The notes under the pieces are model-generated. The model saw only the letters and a program-made list of their open reading frames with translations. It was not told the origin of the DNA and searched no databases. A stretch of DNA of 64,000 nucleotides from NCBI RefSeq assembly GCF_900188005.1, contig NZ_FZNR01000026.1:1-64000 (forward strand), written 5' to 3'. This document shows, in pieces, positions 49,687 to 58,780 of this stretch. The first letter of the stretch is position 1; every line of letters starts with the position of its first letter. This DNA is from Actinoplanes regularis. GTDB taxonomy: Bacteria; Actinomycetota; Actinomycetes; Mycobacteriales; Micromonosporaceae. Made by a program: the position numbers and the translations under genes.

Positions 49687-51096
49687 GTGCCGTTCGGCGA
49701 GGACCAACAGGGTGGGCCGGCCCGAAGCGGCGGAGCCGTGAACCGGAGTCTCGGCCTGCCGCAGGCGACCGCGCTGATCCTGGGCACCATCATCGGGGTC
49801 GGGATCTTCAACCTGCCGTACTCGCTCTCCGGGATCGGCCCGATCAGCATCGTCGCGATGGTGCTGACCACGATCGGGGCGCTCGCCCTGGCCCTGTTGT
49901 TCGCGGTGCTGTCCCGGCGGGTTCCGGCCGACGGCGGTCCGTACGCGTACGCCCGCTCGGCGTTCGGCAACCCCGTCGGGTTCGTCAACGCCTGGTCGTA
50001 CTGGATCACCGCCTGGGCCGGTAACGCCGCGATCGTCACCGGCTGGGTCTTCTACGTCGAGCACTTCGTCAACAAGGACGGCGTGACCGGCTGGTCGATC
50101 GTGATCGCCCTGATCGGACTCTGGATCCCGGCACTGATCAACCTGAGCGGGGTCAAGAACATGGGCGCGGTCCAGCTCTGGACCTCGGTCATCAAGTTCA
50201 TCCCCCTGATCATCATGTCGACAGTCGGGCTCTTCTTCATCAGCACCGCCAACTACAAGCCGGCCAACATCAGCGGCGACAGCGACTGGCAGGCGATCGG
50301 CGCCGCCATGGCCATCTGCCTCTTCAGCTACCTCGGCGTGGAGTGCGCCGCCGTGGCCGCCGCCAAGGTCCGCGACCCGGCCCGCAACGTGCCCCGGGCC
50401 ACCGTGCTGGGCACCCTGAGCGCCGCCGTGGTCTACCTGCTCTCGATGATCGCCGTCTTCGGCATCGTGCCGACGGCCACGCTCGGCGAGGACAAGGCGT
50501 CGTACTCGGTGGCCGCGAATGTGATGGCCGGCGGCGGTACCTGGGCCGGCGACCTGACCGCCCTCGCGGTGATCGTCTCCGGCTTCGGCGCGCTCAACGG
50601 CTGGACCATGATCTGCGCCGAGATGCCGCTCGCGGCCGCGAAGGACGGGGTGTTCCCGGCGCTCTTCGGGAAGACCTCCAGCCGGGGCGTGCCGACCGCC
50701 GGGATCCTCTCCTCGACCGTCTTCGGCAGCCTGGCCATGGTGGTCAGCTACATGGGCGCCAGCGGTGCCACGGTCTTCAACACGCTGGTGCTGATGACCG
50801 GGATCACCGCGGCCGTCCCGTACGCCTTCTCCGCGCTCGCCCAGCTCAAGTGGCGCGTTCAGGACCGCCGCGCGGGCAACGGCGCCCGGTTCGCCCGGGA
50901 CAGCACGATCGCCCTGGTCAGCCTCTTCTTCTCGATCCTGTTCGTCTGGTACTCGCGCAACACCGGGCACGACGACTGGTACGTCGTCTGGGGTCCGTTC
51001 CTGATGGCCGGTGCCGCGTTCCTGCTCGGCGTGCCGGTCTACCTCTCGGTACGCAACCGGATGACCGCGCCGCCGCCGGTCCCGGCCTACGAGTGA
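49687..51096 (+). CDS. arcD: Arginine/ornithine antiporter (APC family), ArcD-like
   Basis: The 469-residue protein has about 12 helices and APC-family blocks: LGLPQATALILGTIIGVGIF (helix 1), RVPADGGPYAYARSAFG and AICLFSYLGVECAAVAAAK. Next to arcA-arcB-arcC, exchange of arginine for ornithine is the likely role. GTG 49687 is chosen because GGAGGGAG lies about nine bases upstream; GTG at 49669 is within 10 nt of the predicted transcript start, and GTG at 49738 is also in frame. It is the first gene of the arc operon, 14 bp before arcA. Confidence 0.8.
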   Translation: MPFGEDQQGGPARSGGAVNRSLGLPQATALILGTIIGVGIFNLPYSLSGIGPISIVAMVLTTIGALALALLFAVLSRRVPADGGPYAYARSAFGNPVGFVNAWSYWITAWAGNAAIVTGWVFYVEHFVNKDGVTGWSIVIALIGLWIPALINLSGVKNMGAVQLWTSVIKFIPLIIMSTVGLFFISTANYKPANISGDSDWQAIGAAMAICLFSYLGVECAAVAAAKVRDPARNVPRATVLGTLSAAVVYLLSMIAVFGIVPTATLGEDKASYSVAANVMAGGGTWAGDLTALAVIVSGFGALNGWTMICAEMPLAAAKDGVFPALFGKTSSRGVPTAGILSSTVFGSLAMVVSYMGASGATVFNTLVLMTGITAAVPYAFSALAQLKWRVQDRRAGNGARFARDSTIALVSLFFSILFVWYSRNTGHDDWYVVWGPFLMAGAAFLLGVPVYLSVRNRMTAPPPVPAYE

Positions 51097-51110
51097 TCAC
51101 GGAGATCATC

Positions 51111-52331
51111 ATGAGTTTCCACGTGGATTCGGAGATCGGCCGGCTGCGGCAGGTGATCCTGCACCGTCCCGGCGTCGAGCTGAGCCGGCTCACCCCGGAC
51201 AACGTCAAGGACCTGCTCTTCGACGACATCCTGTGGGCGCGCCGGGCCCGCGAGGAGCACGACGCCTTCGCCGAGGTGCTGCGCGAACGCGGGGTGCGGG
51301 TGCACTACTTCGCCCAGTTGCTCGCCGACGTGCTCGACATCCCGCACGCCCGGTCCTGGGTGCTGGACCGGGTCATCACCGACGACACGGTCGGGCCGAC
51401 CCTGGTCGGGCCGCTGCGCCGGCTCGCCGAGCAGGCGGAGAGCGCGAAGCTCGCCGACTACCTGATCGGCGGCGTGCTCAAGCAGGAGCTGGCCGGATTC
51501 ACCGTGAACAGTCTGCGCTGGGAGCTGATGAGCGCCGACGACTTCGTGCTCACCCCGCTGCCCAACCACCTGTTCCAGCGGGACAACTCGGCCTGGATCT
51601 ACGGCGGGGTCAGCGTCAACCCGATGGCCATGGCGGCCCGGCACCGTGAGTCGGTGCACAGCTCGGCCATCTACCGCTTCCACCCGATGTTCACCCTGGC
51701 CGACTTCGAGGTCTGGTACGGCGGCGACGACGAACCGCACCAGCCGGCCACCCTGGAGGGCGGCGACATCCACGTGCTCGGCAACGGCGCCGTGATGATC
51801 GGGCTGGGTGAGCGGTCCACCGCGATGGGCGTGGAGAACCTGGCCCGCAGCCTGTTCCAGGCCGGCGCGGCGACCAAGGTGATCGCCATCGAGCTGCCGC
51901 ACTCGCACGCGATGATGCACCTCGACACGGTGATGACCATGATCGACCGGGGCACCTTCGTGATGTACCCGTACCTGCAGGGCGCGCTGCGCTCGTGGAC
52001 CGTGCGGCCCGAGAACGATCCGGACGGGCTGACGGTCGTCCGCAACGACGACCTGTTCGCCACCATCGCCGAGACCCTCGGCATCGACAAGATCCAGGTG
52101 CTGGAGACCAACGAGGACATCCGGGCGGCCCAGCGGGAGCAGTGGGACGACGGCAACAACTTCCTGGCGGTCGAGCCGGGAGTGATCGTCGGCTACGAGC
52201 GCAACGTCACCACCAACACGTTCCTGCGCCGGCACGGCGTCGAGGTGATCACCATCGCCGGTGGCGAGCTGGGCCGCGGCCGGGGCGGGCCGCGCTGCAT
52301 GACCTGCCCGATCGAACGCGACGCAAGCTAG
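51111..52331 (+). CDS. arcA: Arginine deiminase
   Basis: The 406-residue protein, the usual length, converts arginine to citrulline and ammonia in the cytoplasm. Catalytic parts are visible: LPNHLFQRDNSAWI (substrate Asp), LEGGDIHVLGNG, PHSHAMMHLDTV (His and Asp) and the nucleophile Cys396 in GGPRCMTCPIERD near the C-terminus. GGAG lies eight bases before ATG 51111. It is the second gene of the arc operon. Confidence 0.95.
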   Translation: MSFHVDSEIGRLRQVILHRPGVELSRLTPDNVKDLLFDDILWARRAREEHDAFAEVLRERGVRVHYFAQLLADVLDIPHARSWVLDRVITDDTVGPTLVGPLRRLAEQAESAKLADYLIGGVLKQELAGFTVNSLRWELMSADDFVLTPLPNHLFQRDNSAWIYGGVSVNPMAMAARHRESVHSSAIYRFHPMFTLADFEVWYGGDDEPHQPATLEGGDIHVLGNGAVMIGLGERSTAMGVENLARSLFQAGAATKVIAIELPHSHAMMHLDTVMTMIDRGTFVMYPYLQGALRSWTVRPENDPDGLTVVRNDDLFATIAETLGIDKIQVLETNEDIRAAQREQWDDGNNFLAVEPGVIVGYERNVTTNTFLRRHGVEVITIAGGELGRGRGGPRCMTCPIERDAS

Positions 52332-52340
52332 GGGGAAATC

Positions 52341-53342
52341 ATGTCCGTCAACCTCCGCAACCGCAGCTTCCTCAAGGAACTCGACTTCACCCCGAACGAG
52401 TGGCGCTTCCTGCTGCGGCTCGCCGCCCAGCTCAAGGCCGCCAAGTACGCCGGGACCGAGGTGCCCCGGCTGACCGGCAGGAACATCGCGCTGATCTTCG
52501 AGAAGACCTCCACCCGGACCCGGTGCGCGTTCGAGGTGGCCGCCCACGACCAGGGCGCGCATGTCACGTTCCTGGACCCGGGCAGCACCCAGCTGGGCCA
52601 CAAGGAGTCGGTCGAGGACACCGCCCGGGTGCTCGGCCGCTTCTACGACGCCCTGGAGTACCGCGGTTTCGGCCAGGAGAACGTGGAGACCCTGGCCCGC
52701 TGCTCCGGGGTGCCGGTGTGGAACGGGCTCAGCGACGAGTGGCACCCCACCCAGACCCTCTGCGACCTGCTCACGATGCGGGAGCACACGGTCAAGCACG
52801 ACAACGAGGTGGCCTTCGCCTTCCTCGGCGACGCGCACAACAACATGGGCAACTCGCTGCTGGTCGCCGGGGCGATGATGGGCATGGACGTGCGCATGGT
52901 CGCTCCCGAGGCCCGGTGGAACCCGGACGAGGTGATCAAGGCGGCGCAGGCCATCGCGGAGACCACCGGCGCCCGGATCACCCACACCGCCGACGTGAAC
53001 GAGGGCGTGCGCGGCGCGGACTTCCTCTACACCGACGTCTGGCTGTCGATGGGCGAGCCGAAGCAGGCCTGGGACGAGCGGATCCAGCTGCTCAAGCCGT
53101 ACCAGGTCAACATGGACATGGTGCGCGCGACCGGGAACTCGGCGGTGCGGGTGATGCACTGCCTGCCGGCCTTCCACGACCGGCGGACGAAGGTCGGCGA
53201 GGAGATCTTCGAGCACACCGGACTGGACGCGCTGGAGATCACCGACGACGTGTTCGAGTCGCCGTACTCGATCGTCTTCGACCAGGCCGAGAACCGGATG
53301 CACACCATCAAGGCGGTCATGGTCGCCACCCTGGGGAGCTGA
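52341..53342 (+). CDS. arcB: Ornithine carbamoyltransferase (catabolic)
   Basis: The 333-residue protein has the carbamoyl-phosphate motif STRTR (57-61), HPTQTLCDLLTM, the ornithine motif near WLSMGEPK and the catalytic HCLPAFHD. In this operon it runs in the catabolic direction: citrulline plus phosphate gives ornithine plus carbamoyl phosphate. Start ATG 52341 follows GGGGGAAA. It is 9 bp after arcA and 3 bp before arcC. Confidence 0.95.
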   Translation: MSVNLRNRSFLKELDFTPNEWRFLLRLAAQLKAAKYAGTEVPRLTGRNIALIFEKTSTRTRCAFEVAAHDQGAHVTFLDPGSTQLGHKESVEDTARVLGRFYDALEYRGFGQENVETLARCSGVPVWNGLSDEWHPTQTLCDLLTMREHTVKHDNEVAFAFLGDAHNNMGNSLLVAGAMMGMDVRMVAPEARWNPDEVIKAAQAIAETTGARITHTADVNEGVRGADFLYTDVWLSMGEPKQAWDERIQLLKPYQVNMDMVRATGNSAVRVMHCLPAFHDRRTKVGEEIFEHTGLDALEITDDVFESPYSIVFDQAENRMHTIKAVMVATLGS

Positions 53343-53345
53343 ACG

Positions 53346-54284
53346 ATGCGGATCGTCATCGCGATCGGGGGCAACGCGCTGCTGGAGCGCGGGCAGCGGC
53401 CGGACGCCGCGACGCAGCAGGCCAACGCGGTCCGCGCGGTCCAGGCCCTGGCACCGCTCGCCGCCGATCACGAGATCGTGATCACCCACGGCAACGGGCC
53501 GCAGGTCGGGATGCTCGCCCTGCAGTCCGCGGCCGATCCGGGGCTGCGGATCCCGTACCCGTTCGACGTGCTGGGCGCGCAGACCCAGGGAATGATCGGG
53601 TACTGGCTGCTGCAGGCGCTGCAGAACGCGCTGCCCGGGCGGCAGGTCGCGGCGATCCTGGACCAGACCCTGGTCTCGGCCGCCGACCCGGCGTTCGCCC
53701 GGCCCAGCAAGTTCGTCGGGCCGGTCTACGACGAGGCGACCGGCAATCGGCTGGCCGCCGAGCGCGGCTGGGTGGTCGCCCCCGACGGCGCAAGCTGGCG
53801 CCGGGTGGTGCCGTCACCGCTGCCGCAGCGGATCGTGGAGACCCGGATCATCCGGTCGCTGCTCTTCGAACGCACGGTCGTGGTGTGCGCGGGCGGCGGC
53901 GGGATCCCGGTGGTCCGCGACGAGGACGGGCGGTTGCGCGGCGTCGAGGCGGTGGTCGACAAGGACCTGGCCACCGCGGTGCTCGCGGAGTCCCTGGACG
54001 CGGACGCGCTGCTGCTGCTCACCGACGTGCCGGCGGTGCTGCGGGGCTTCGGCGGCCCGTCGCCCGAGGCCATCTCCCGGGCCACCCCGGCCGAGTTGCG
54101 GCGGGAGAGGTTCCCGGCCGGCTCGATGGGGCCCAAGGTGGAGGCGGTCTGCCGTTTCACCGAACTGACCGGGGGAGTGGCCGCGATCGGCGCGCTCGAC
54201 GACGCCGCCGCGATCCTGGCCGGGAAGGCGGGAACGATCGTGACTCCCGCCGGGGACTACAGCGCGGGCGCCTTCGGGCGGTGA
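53346..54284 (+). CDS. arcC: Carbamate kinase
   Basis: The 312-residue protein of the amino-acid-kinase fold has MRIVIAIGGNALLERGQRP, ITHGNGPQVGMLALQ, VVCAGGGGIPVV and the C-terminal FPAGSMGPKVEAVCRF. It makes ATP from carbamoyl phosphate and ADP, the energy-yielding step of the arginine deiminase pathway. The stop overlaps the phosphoesterase start (GTGA). Confidence 0.95.
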   Translation: MRIVIAIGGNALLERGQRPDAATQQANAVRAVQALAPLAADHEIVITHGNGPQVGMLALQSAADPGLRIPYPFDVLGAQTQGMIGYWLLQALQNALPGRQVAAILDQTLVSAADPAFARPSKFVGPVYDEATGNRLAAERGWVVAPDGASWRRVVPSPLPQRIVETRIIRSLLFERTVVVCAGGGGIPVVRDEDGRLRGVEAVVDKDLATAVLAESLDADALLLLTDVPAVLRGFGGPSPEAISRATPAELRRERFPAGSMGPKVEAVCRFTELTGGVAAIGALDDAAAILAGKAGTIVTPAGDYSAGAFGR

Positions 54285-55015
54285 TCGTCGTCGCGCACCT
54301 GTCCGATCCGCACCTCGGGGCGCACGATGGGGAGACGGTGGAGAGCCTGGTCGCCGACGTCTCGGCGGCGGCGCCGGCGCTCACCGTGGTCACCGGGGAC
54401 TGGACGATGCGCGCCCGGGTCAGCGAGTTCGAGCTGGCCCGGGCGTTGCTCGTGCGGCTGCCGCGGCCGGTCCTGACCGTGCCGGGCAACCACGATCTGC
54501 CGCTGGTGAGCCCGTTGCGGCTGCTTCGGCCGTACGACCGCTTCCGGACCTGGATCTGCGACGACCTGGAGCCGATCGCCCGCGTGCCCGGCCTCACCGC
54601 GGTCGGGCTGCAGTCGATGCCACGCTGGCGGTGGAAGGACGGCCGGGTCACCCGCCGGCAGGTGGCGGCGGTCGCCGGTGCCTTCGGGGCCGCGCCGCGC
54701 GGCGACCTGCGGCTGGTCGCGCTGCATCACCCGCCCTTCGGGCGCGGACTCGCCGGTCGGGGTCCGCTGCTGCGGGCCGGCGCCGACCTGCTGCTGGCCG
54801 GCCACACCCACATTCCGGACGTACGCACGGTGGGCGGCACCGTGGTCGTCGTCGCCGGCACGTCGGCCAGTCACCGCACCCGCGGAGTCCCGCGCTCGTG
54901 GAGCCGGATCAGCGTCGACGCGGGCATGGTTACCGTCGTCGAACGTTTTTCGGCGGGCTCCGGCTGGCGCACCGGGCGGCTGATCAGCGTCCCGCTCAGT
55001 GCAACAGCGTCTTGA
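54281..55015 (+). CDS. Calcineurin-like metallophosphoesterase
   Basis: The 244-residue protein has all the metallophosphoesterase motifs: AHLSDPHLG (DxH), TGDWT (GD), VPGNHDLPL (GNHD), ALHHPPFG (H) and LLAGHTHIPD (GHxH). It binds two metal ions and probably cleaves a cyclic nucleotide, phosphodiester or phosphomonoester; the substrate is not known. GTG 54281 overlaps the arcC stop, so it is the fifth gene of the arc operon, which is unusual. The 3' end overlaps the convergent gene at 54996 by 20 bp. Confidence 0.9.
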   Translation: MIVVAHLSDPHLGAHDGETVESLVADVSAAAPALTVVTGDWTMRARVSEFELARALLVRLPRPVLTVPGNHDLPLVSPLRLLRPYDRFRTWICDDLEPIARVPGLTAVGLQSMPRWRWKDGRVTRRQVAAVAGAFGAAPRGDLRLVALHHPPFGRGLAGRGPLLRAGADLLLAGHTHIPDVRTVGGTVVVVAGTSASHRTRGVPRSWSRISVDAGMVTVVERFSAGSGWRTGRLISVPLSATAS

Positions 55016-55487
55016 GCACGATCAGCGCCGCACCGAACGCGCCCGCGGTCAGGGTGGAGACCAGGCGCTCGCGGGTGCTCAGCCGCCCGCCCGAGCCGAT
55101 CTTCCAGCCGGCCACGCAGAGCAGCAGCGTGCTGCACGAGAGCGAGGCGATTTCCGCGTTGACCAGCGAAGCGCCGGCCCAGCGGACCGCCATCAGCACC
55201 AGCAGCGGCAGCAGCGACGCGCTGACCAGTTCCCAGCCCCGGGTCAGGTGGTCGCGCACGACGTGCCAGGCCGGGCGGTGTCCCTCATGGATGCGCTCGG
55301 CCACGATCCGCGCGTAGCGTTCCGCGGCCCAGTAGACGACCAGGGTCGTCAGCACCGCCATGACGTCGCGGAAGGCCGTCAGGGCGTGCCCGGCGACCAG
55401 GACCGCGGCGCCCACGATGATCCCGTAGATCGCGGAGGCGGTGGCCTCCGCGCTCTCGTGGGTGAGACGGACATGTGAACCGGTCAT
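54996..55487 (-). CDS. Multi-pass membrane protein, unknown function
   Basis: The 163-residue protein has four hydrophobic helices (SAIYGIIVGAAVLVAGHAL, DVMAVLTTLVVYWAAERY, SASLLPLLVLMAVRWAG, SLSCSTLLLCVAGWKIG). I recognise no family. The ATG at 55487 lies 12 bp after the first base of GAGGCT, the -10 of a regulon box shared with the divergent Rv1733c-like gene, and has no clear ribosome site. The mRNA is predicted to be leaderless. Confidence 0.7.
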   Translation of the reverse strand: MTGSHVRLTHESAEATASAIYGIIVGAAVLVAGHALTAFRDVMAVLTTLVVYWAAERYARIVAERIHEGHRPAWHVVRDHLTRGWELVSASLLPLLVLMAVRWAGASLVNAEIASLSCSTLLLCVAGWKIGSGGRLSTRERLVSTLTAGAFGAALIVLKTLLH

Positions 55488-55493
55488 GGGGTG

Positions 55494-55538
55494 AGCCTCA
55501 CCGAACCGCCGGAACAGACCCTCACCCTGCCGGGGTGA
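55494..55538 (-). promoter_or_regulatory. Regulon box and -10 for the 54996 membrane gene (shared box)
   Basis: The palindrome TCACCC-TGCCG-GGGTGA (55522-55538) serves both directions. On the minus strand GAGGCT (55499-55494) follows after 22 nt, and ATG 55487 is 12 bp after its first base. Confidence 0.7.
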
Positions 55539-55566
55539 TTCGGCGGCGGGCCGCCGCCCAGATCCT
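55522..55566 (+). promoter_or_regulatory. Regulon box and -10 for the Rv1733c-like gene (shared box)
   Basis: The same palindrome (55522-55538), followed on the plus strand after 22 nt by GATCCT (55561-55566). ATG 55574 lies 13 bp after the first base of the hexamer. Confidence 0.72.
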
Positions 55567-55573
55567 GTTGAGC

Positions 55574-56110
55574 ATGTTCAGGGGACGGGAACGCAATGCG
55601 CTGCGCCGCACCTCGGACCGGGTGGAGAGCCTGCTGGTGTTCCTGCTGGTCCTCACGTTCCTGGCCGGTGCGCCGCTGCTGGCCTGGCGCGCCGGCGACG
55701 CGAGCTACCGCTCCGACCTGCGGGCCCAGCGGTGGAAACAGGAGCATCTCTTCCCGGTGGACGCCGTGCTCGTGGAGAACGCCACGGTGGAGACCGCGAA
55801 GGCGACCTGGAACGCGCCGGACGGCTCCGCGCGCGACGGAACCATCCAGGTCACGGCCGGTGGCCGGGCCGGCTCCCGGGTGCCGATCTGGGTGGACCGT
55901 TCGGGAGTCCAGCAGGCGGCACCGGCCGGTCACAACCCCGGCATGCAGGCCGTCATGGTCGGCGTGGCGGTGGTGCTGTGCCTGGCCGCGGCCCTGGCCG
56001 GGATCCATCGGATCGCCCGTGGCGTGCTCGATCGCCGCCGGGACCGGGCGTGGACCCGGGAGTGGTGCGAGGTGGGCCCACGGTGGAGCCGCGGCAGCGG
56101 CAGATACTGA
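55574..56110 (+). CDS. Rv1733c-family membrane protein
   Basis: The 178-residue protein starts MFRGRERNALRRTSDRVESL. It has two membrane helices (about 20-40 and 125-147) around an extracytoplasmic domain with WKQEHLFPVDAVLVENATVE and ATWNAPDGSARDGTI. It closes with RRDRAWTREWCEVGPRWSR, a basic tail typical of Rv1733c proteins. Rv1733c is a strongly DosR-induced latency antigen of M. tuberculosis; its biochemical role is unknown. ATG 55574 fits the predicted transcript start; a GTG at 55535 lies inside the palindrome. The MFS gene follows after 19 bp. Confidence 0.85.
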   Translation: MFRGRERNALRRTSDRVESLLVFLLVLTFLAGAPLLAWRAGDASYRSDLRAQRWKQEHLFPVDAVLVENATVETAKATWNAPDGSARDGTIQVTAGGRAGSRVPIWVDRSGVQQAAPAGHNPGMQAVMVGVAVVLCLAAALAGIHRIARGVLDRRRDRAWTREWCEVGPRWSRGSGRY

Positions 56111-56129
56111 ACTTGGAGGCGCGACCGCG

Positions 56130-57533
56130 ATGGCGGAACAGACCAGAGCCGGGAGATTCCCGGCGGAACTCAGGCGGGCGCTGATCCCTTTCGCGCTGGC
56201 GCAGTTCATCTGCAGCTTCGCCGGTTCCAACATGAATGTGATGATAAACGACATCAGTGAGGATTTGGACACAACCGTGGCCGGAGTCCAACTGGCCATC
56301 ACCATCTTCCTGCTGGTGATGGCGGCGCTGATGATCCCCGGCGGCAAGCTGACCGACCGGATCGGCCGCAAACGCAGCCTGAGCGCGGGCCTGCTGGTCT
56401 ACGCGGTCGGCGCGCTGCTCAGCGCGGCCGCCCCCGGCCTGGGGCTGCTGATCCTCGGCAACTCGATCCTCGAGGGCATCGGCACCGCGATGCTGATCCC
56501 ACCGGTCTACATCCTGACCACCCTGCTGTTCACCGAGATGACCTCCCGCGCCAAAGCGTTCGGCCTGATCAGCGCGCTGGGCGGGGTCGGCGCGGCGACC
56601 GGACCGCTGATCGGCGGGTTCATCACCACGGTGATCAGCTGGCGGGCCGCGTTCGTCTTCCAGGCGGCGGTCGTGCTGCTCATCGCGGTGCTCAGCCGCC
56701 GCTGGGTGCACGACCCGCTCCCGCCGGACCCGAGCCGGCCGACCGACCCGGGCGGCGCCGTGCTCTCCGCGCTCGGCCTGGTGCTGTTCGTCTCCGGGAT
56801 CCTGGCGGCCGACGACAACGGCTGGGTGATGCTCGGGCTGATGGTGGCCGGCGCGGCCGTGCTGGCGTGGTTCTTCGCGTCGATGCGGGCCAAGGAGCGG
56901 GCCGGGCGGCCGGTGCTGCTCTCCACCACGCTGTTCCGCAACCGCATGTCGAACCTCGGCATGCTCACCCAGTGCGCCCAGTGGCTGATGCTGATGGGCA
57001 CGTCGTTCGTGGTCTCCGCCTACCTCCAGGTGGAGCGGGGATACAACGCCATCGAGACGGGCGTGGTGTTCACCGCGACCACCGCCGGGCTGCTGCTCTC
57101 CTCGCTCGCCGCCGAACGGTTCGCCAGACGGCGGGCGCAGCGCACGCTGATCCTGGCCGGCTTCCTGGTCACCGTGGCCGGCGTCGTACTGCTGCTGTCG
57201 CTGGTCCTCGCCTCGGAATCGGTGTGGGCGTTCGCCCCCGGCCTGTTCGTGATCGGATTCGGGCTCGGCGGGATGCTCACCCCGTCGGTGAACGTGGTGC
57301 AGTCCGCGTTCGGCGAGGACCTGCAGGGCGAGATCTCCGGGCTGTCGCGCAGCGTCTCCAACCTGGGGTCGGCGCTGGGCGGCGCGGTGGCCGGGACGAT
57401 CCTGGTCGCCGGGATCGGGACGCAACCCGGGACGGCGTACACGCTGGCGATGCTGGCGGTCGCGGTGACCGGGGCTATCGGTCTGGTGGCGGCGTGGTTC
57501 CTGCCGCGGGCTCCCGAGCCTGCTCCCGTCTGA
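56130..57533 (+). CDS. MFS transporter (DHA2/14-TM-like exporter)
   Basis: The 467-residue protein has about 14 helices, with the MFS loop GGKLTDRIGRKRSL between helices 2 and 3 and the exporter motif GVGAATGPLIGGFI (motif C) in helix 5. It resembles drug-efflux members of the DHA2 group, but the substrate is unknown. GGAGG lies 11 bases before the ATG. It is in one unit with the Rv1733c-like gene. The 3' end overlaps the convergent BrkB gene by 59 bp, an unusually long overlap. Confidence 0.87.
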   Translation: MAEQTRAGRFPAELRRALIPFALAQFICSFAGSNMNVMINDISEDLDTTVAGVQLAITIFLLVMAALMIPGGKLTDRIGRKRSLSAGLLVYAVGALLSAAAPGLGLLILGNSILEGIGTAMLIPPVYILTTLLFTEMTSRAKAFGLISALGGVGAATGPLIGGFITTVISWRAAFVFQAAVVLLIAVLSRRWVHDPLPPDPSRPTDPGGAVLSALGLVLFVSGILAADDNGWVMLGLMVAGAAVLAWFFASMRAKERAGRPVLLSTTLFRNRMSNLGMLTQCAQWLMLMGTSFVVSAYLQVERGYNAIETGVVFTATTAGLLLSSLAAERFARRRAQRTLILAGFLVTVAGVVLLLSLVLASESVWAFAPGLFVIGFGLGGMLTPSVNVVQSAFGEDLQGEISGLSRSVSNLGSALGGAVAGTILVAGIGTQPGTAYTLAMLAVAVTGAIGLVAAWFLPRAPEPAPV

Positions 57534-58356
57534 GCAGCTCCCAGGCGCGCAGGTCGGCCGCCGTCGGCCGGGCCGGATCCAGGCTTCGAGGCCAGAGCCG
57601 GGCCCAGCGGACGGCGGCCACCTCGGCCGCGAGGACCAGGACATTGCTGAGGAGATAGAGAAGCGTGAAGATGCCGGCGACGGTGGCGAATCCACCGTAG
57701 ACCGGCCCGGCCTGCCGGATCAGTCGCGGCAGCACGGTCGAACCGAGCTCCAGCGTCGCGGTGATCGCGCCCGCGCCGAGCGCCGCCGCCGGCCACAGCG
57801 CCCGCGGCGGCGCCGGCCGCTCCAGCAGCAGCCAGGTCATCAGCAGCAGCGTCCCGAAAGCGATGAGGAACGCGTAGTAGCGCGGAGCTGTCGCCGTGGC
57901 AAGCAGTCCGGCCAGCAGGATCACCAGTCCGGCCAGCACCCGCAGGATCCAGGGGAGCACGTCCGACCGGTCGCGGTACGGGACCGCCGCCAGGTGGTTG
58001 AGCGTGTGATAGATCGAGAACACCACCCCGGCCGCGGTGTAGGCCAGCCCGACGGAGCCGAGCAGCAGCGCGGTGTGGGACGTCGGCAGCCCCGCGATCG
58101 CCGCGTCCACATCCGCGTGCAGGGCCGCCGGCACGAGCTCGTCGATCACCTTCCGGCGCAGCTCCGGCCGGTCGGCCAGGACCTGGGACACGATGGTCAC
58201 GCCGAGCAGCAACACCGGGAAGAGGCTGAGGAAGCCGTAGTACGTGATCAGGGCGGCTTCCCGGGCGCCCGCGTCGTCGAGGTACTTGCGGAGCACCGCG
58301 TACCCGAACCCGGGAACGCGGTGCCGTCGCTGCCACTCGTCGAGGCCGTGGATCAC
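57475..58356 (-). CDS. YihY/BrkB-family membrane protein (second copy)
   Basis: The 293-residue protein has six helices and family blocks EAALITYYGFLSLFPVLLLG, GLAYTAAGVVFSIYHTLNHL and GGFATVAGIFTLLYLLSNVL. It has an additional C-terminal polar tail after RRWARLWPRSL. It is the paralogue of the gene at 46700-47518. GTG 58356 overlaps the DUF7144 stop (GTGA). It is the last gene of the three-gene operon from 59179, and its 3' end overlaps the MFS gene. Confidence 0.85.
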   Translation of the reverse strand: MIHGLDEWQRRHRVPGFGYAVLRKYLDDAGAREAALITYYGFLSLFPVLLLGVTIVSQVLADRPELRRKVIDELVPAALHADVDAAIAGLPTSHTALLLGSVGLAYTAAGVVFSIYHTLNHLAAVPYRDRSDVLPWILRVLAGLVILLAGLLATATAPRYYAFLIAFGTLLLMTWLLLERPAPPRALWPAAALGAGAITATLELGSTVLPRLIRQAGPVYGGFATVAGIFTLLYLLSNVLVLAAEVAAVRWARLWPRSLDPARPTAADLRAWELLRREQAREPAAGTTPPPDR

Positions 58357-58766
58357 GACCCGTACGCGTCGGCGACCTCGCGACCGTGCGCCGCGACCGC
58401 CCAGGCGATCAGCACGGCCAGTCCGATCCCGATGACCGACCAGACCGGGTGGACCGCGATGAACGCGAAGTTGACCAGCGCCGCGAGCAGCGCGAGGCCG
58501 ACCGACACCACGCGCGCCCAGGTCAGGCCGCGGATCAGCCCGACCCCGGCGACCAGGGCGATCACCCCGAGCGCGACATGCAGCCAGCCGATCGACGTCA
58601 GTGAGATGTCCAGCAGCTGATCGGCGCGGTCGCCGGCGATCAGCTCCGGGCGCAGCAGCGCGATCAGGCCGACGGTCAGATGCAGGGTGCCGAGCAGCAC
58701 CAGCAGGATGCCGCCGAACAGCACCCAGGCCACCCAGCCGGTGGCCGTGCTCCGCTCGATCTCCAT
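58353..58766 (-). CDS. DUF7144-type four-helix membrane protein
   Basis: The 137-residue protein has four helices (GWVAWVLFGGILLVLLGTLH, IGWLHVALGVIALVAGVGLI and two more), ending AWAVAAHGREVADAYGS, the same ending as the copies at 35140 and 43332. ATG 58766 follows GAGGGGG. It is the middle gene of the operon from 59179 to 57475, 14 bp after the lipoprotein gene. Confidence 0.82.
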   Translation of the reverse strand: MEIERSTATGWVAWVLFGGILLVLLGTLHLTVGLIALLRPELIAGDRADQLLDISLTSIGWLHVALGVIALVAGVGLIRGLTWARVVSVGLALLAALVNFAFIAVHPVWSVIGIGLAVLIAWAVAAHGREVADAYGS

Positions 58767-58780
58767 GGTCAACGGCCCCC

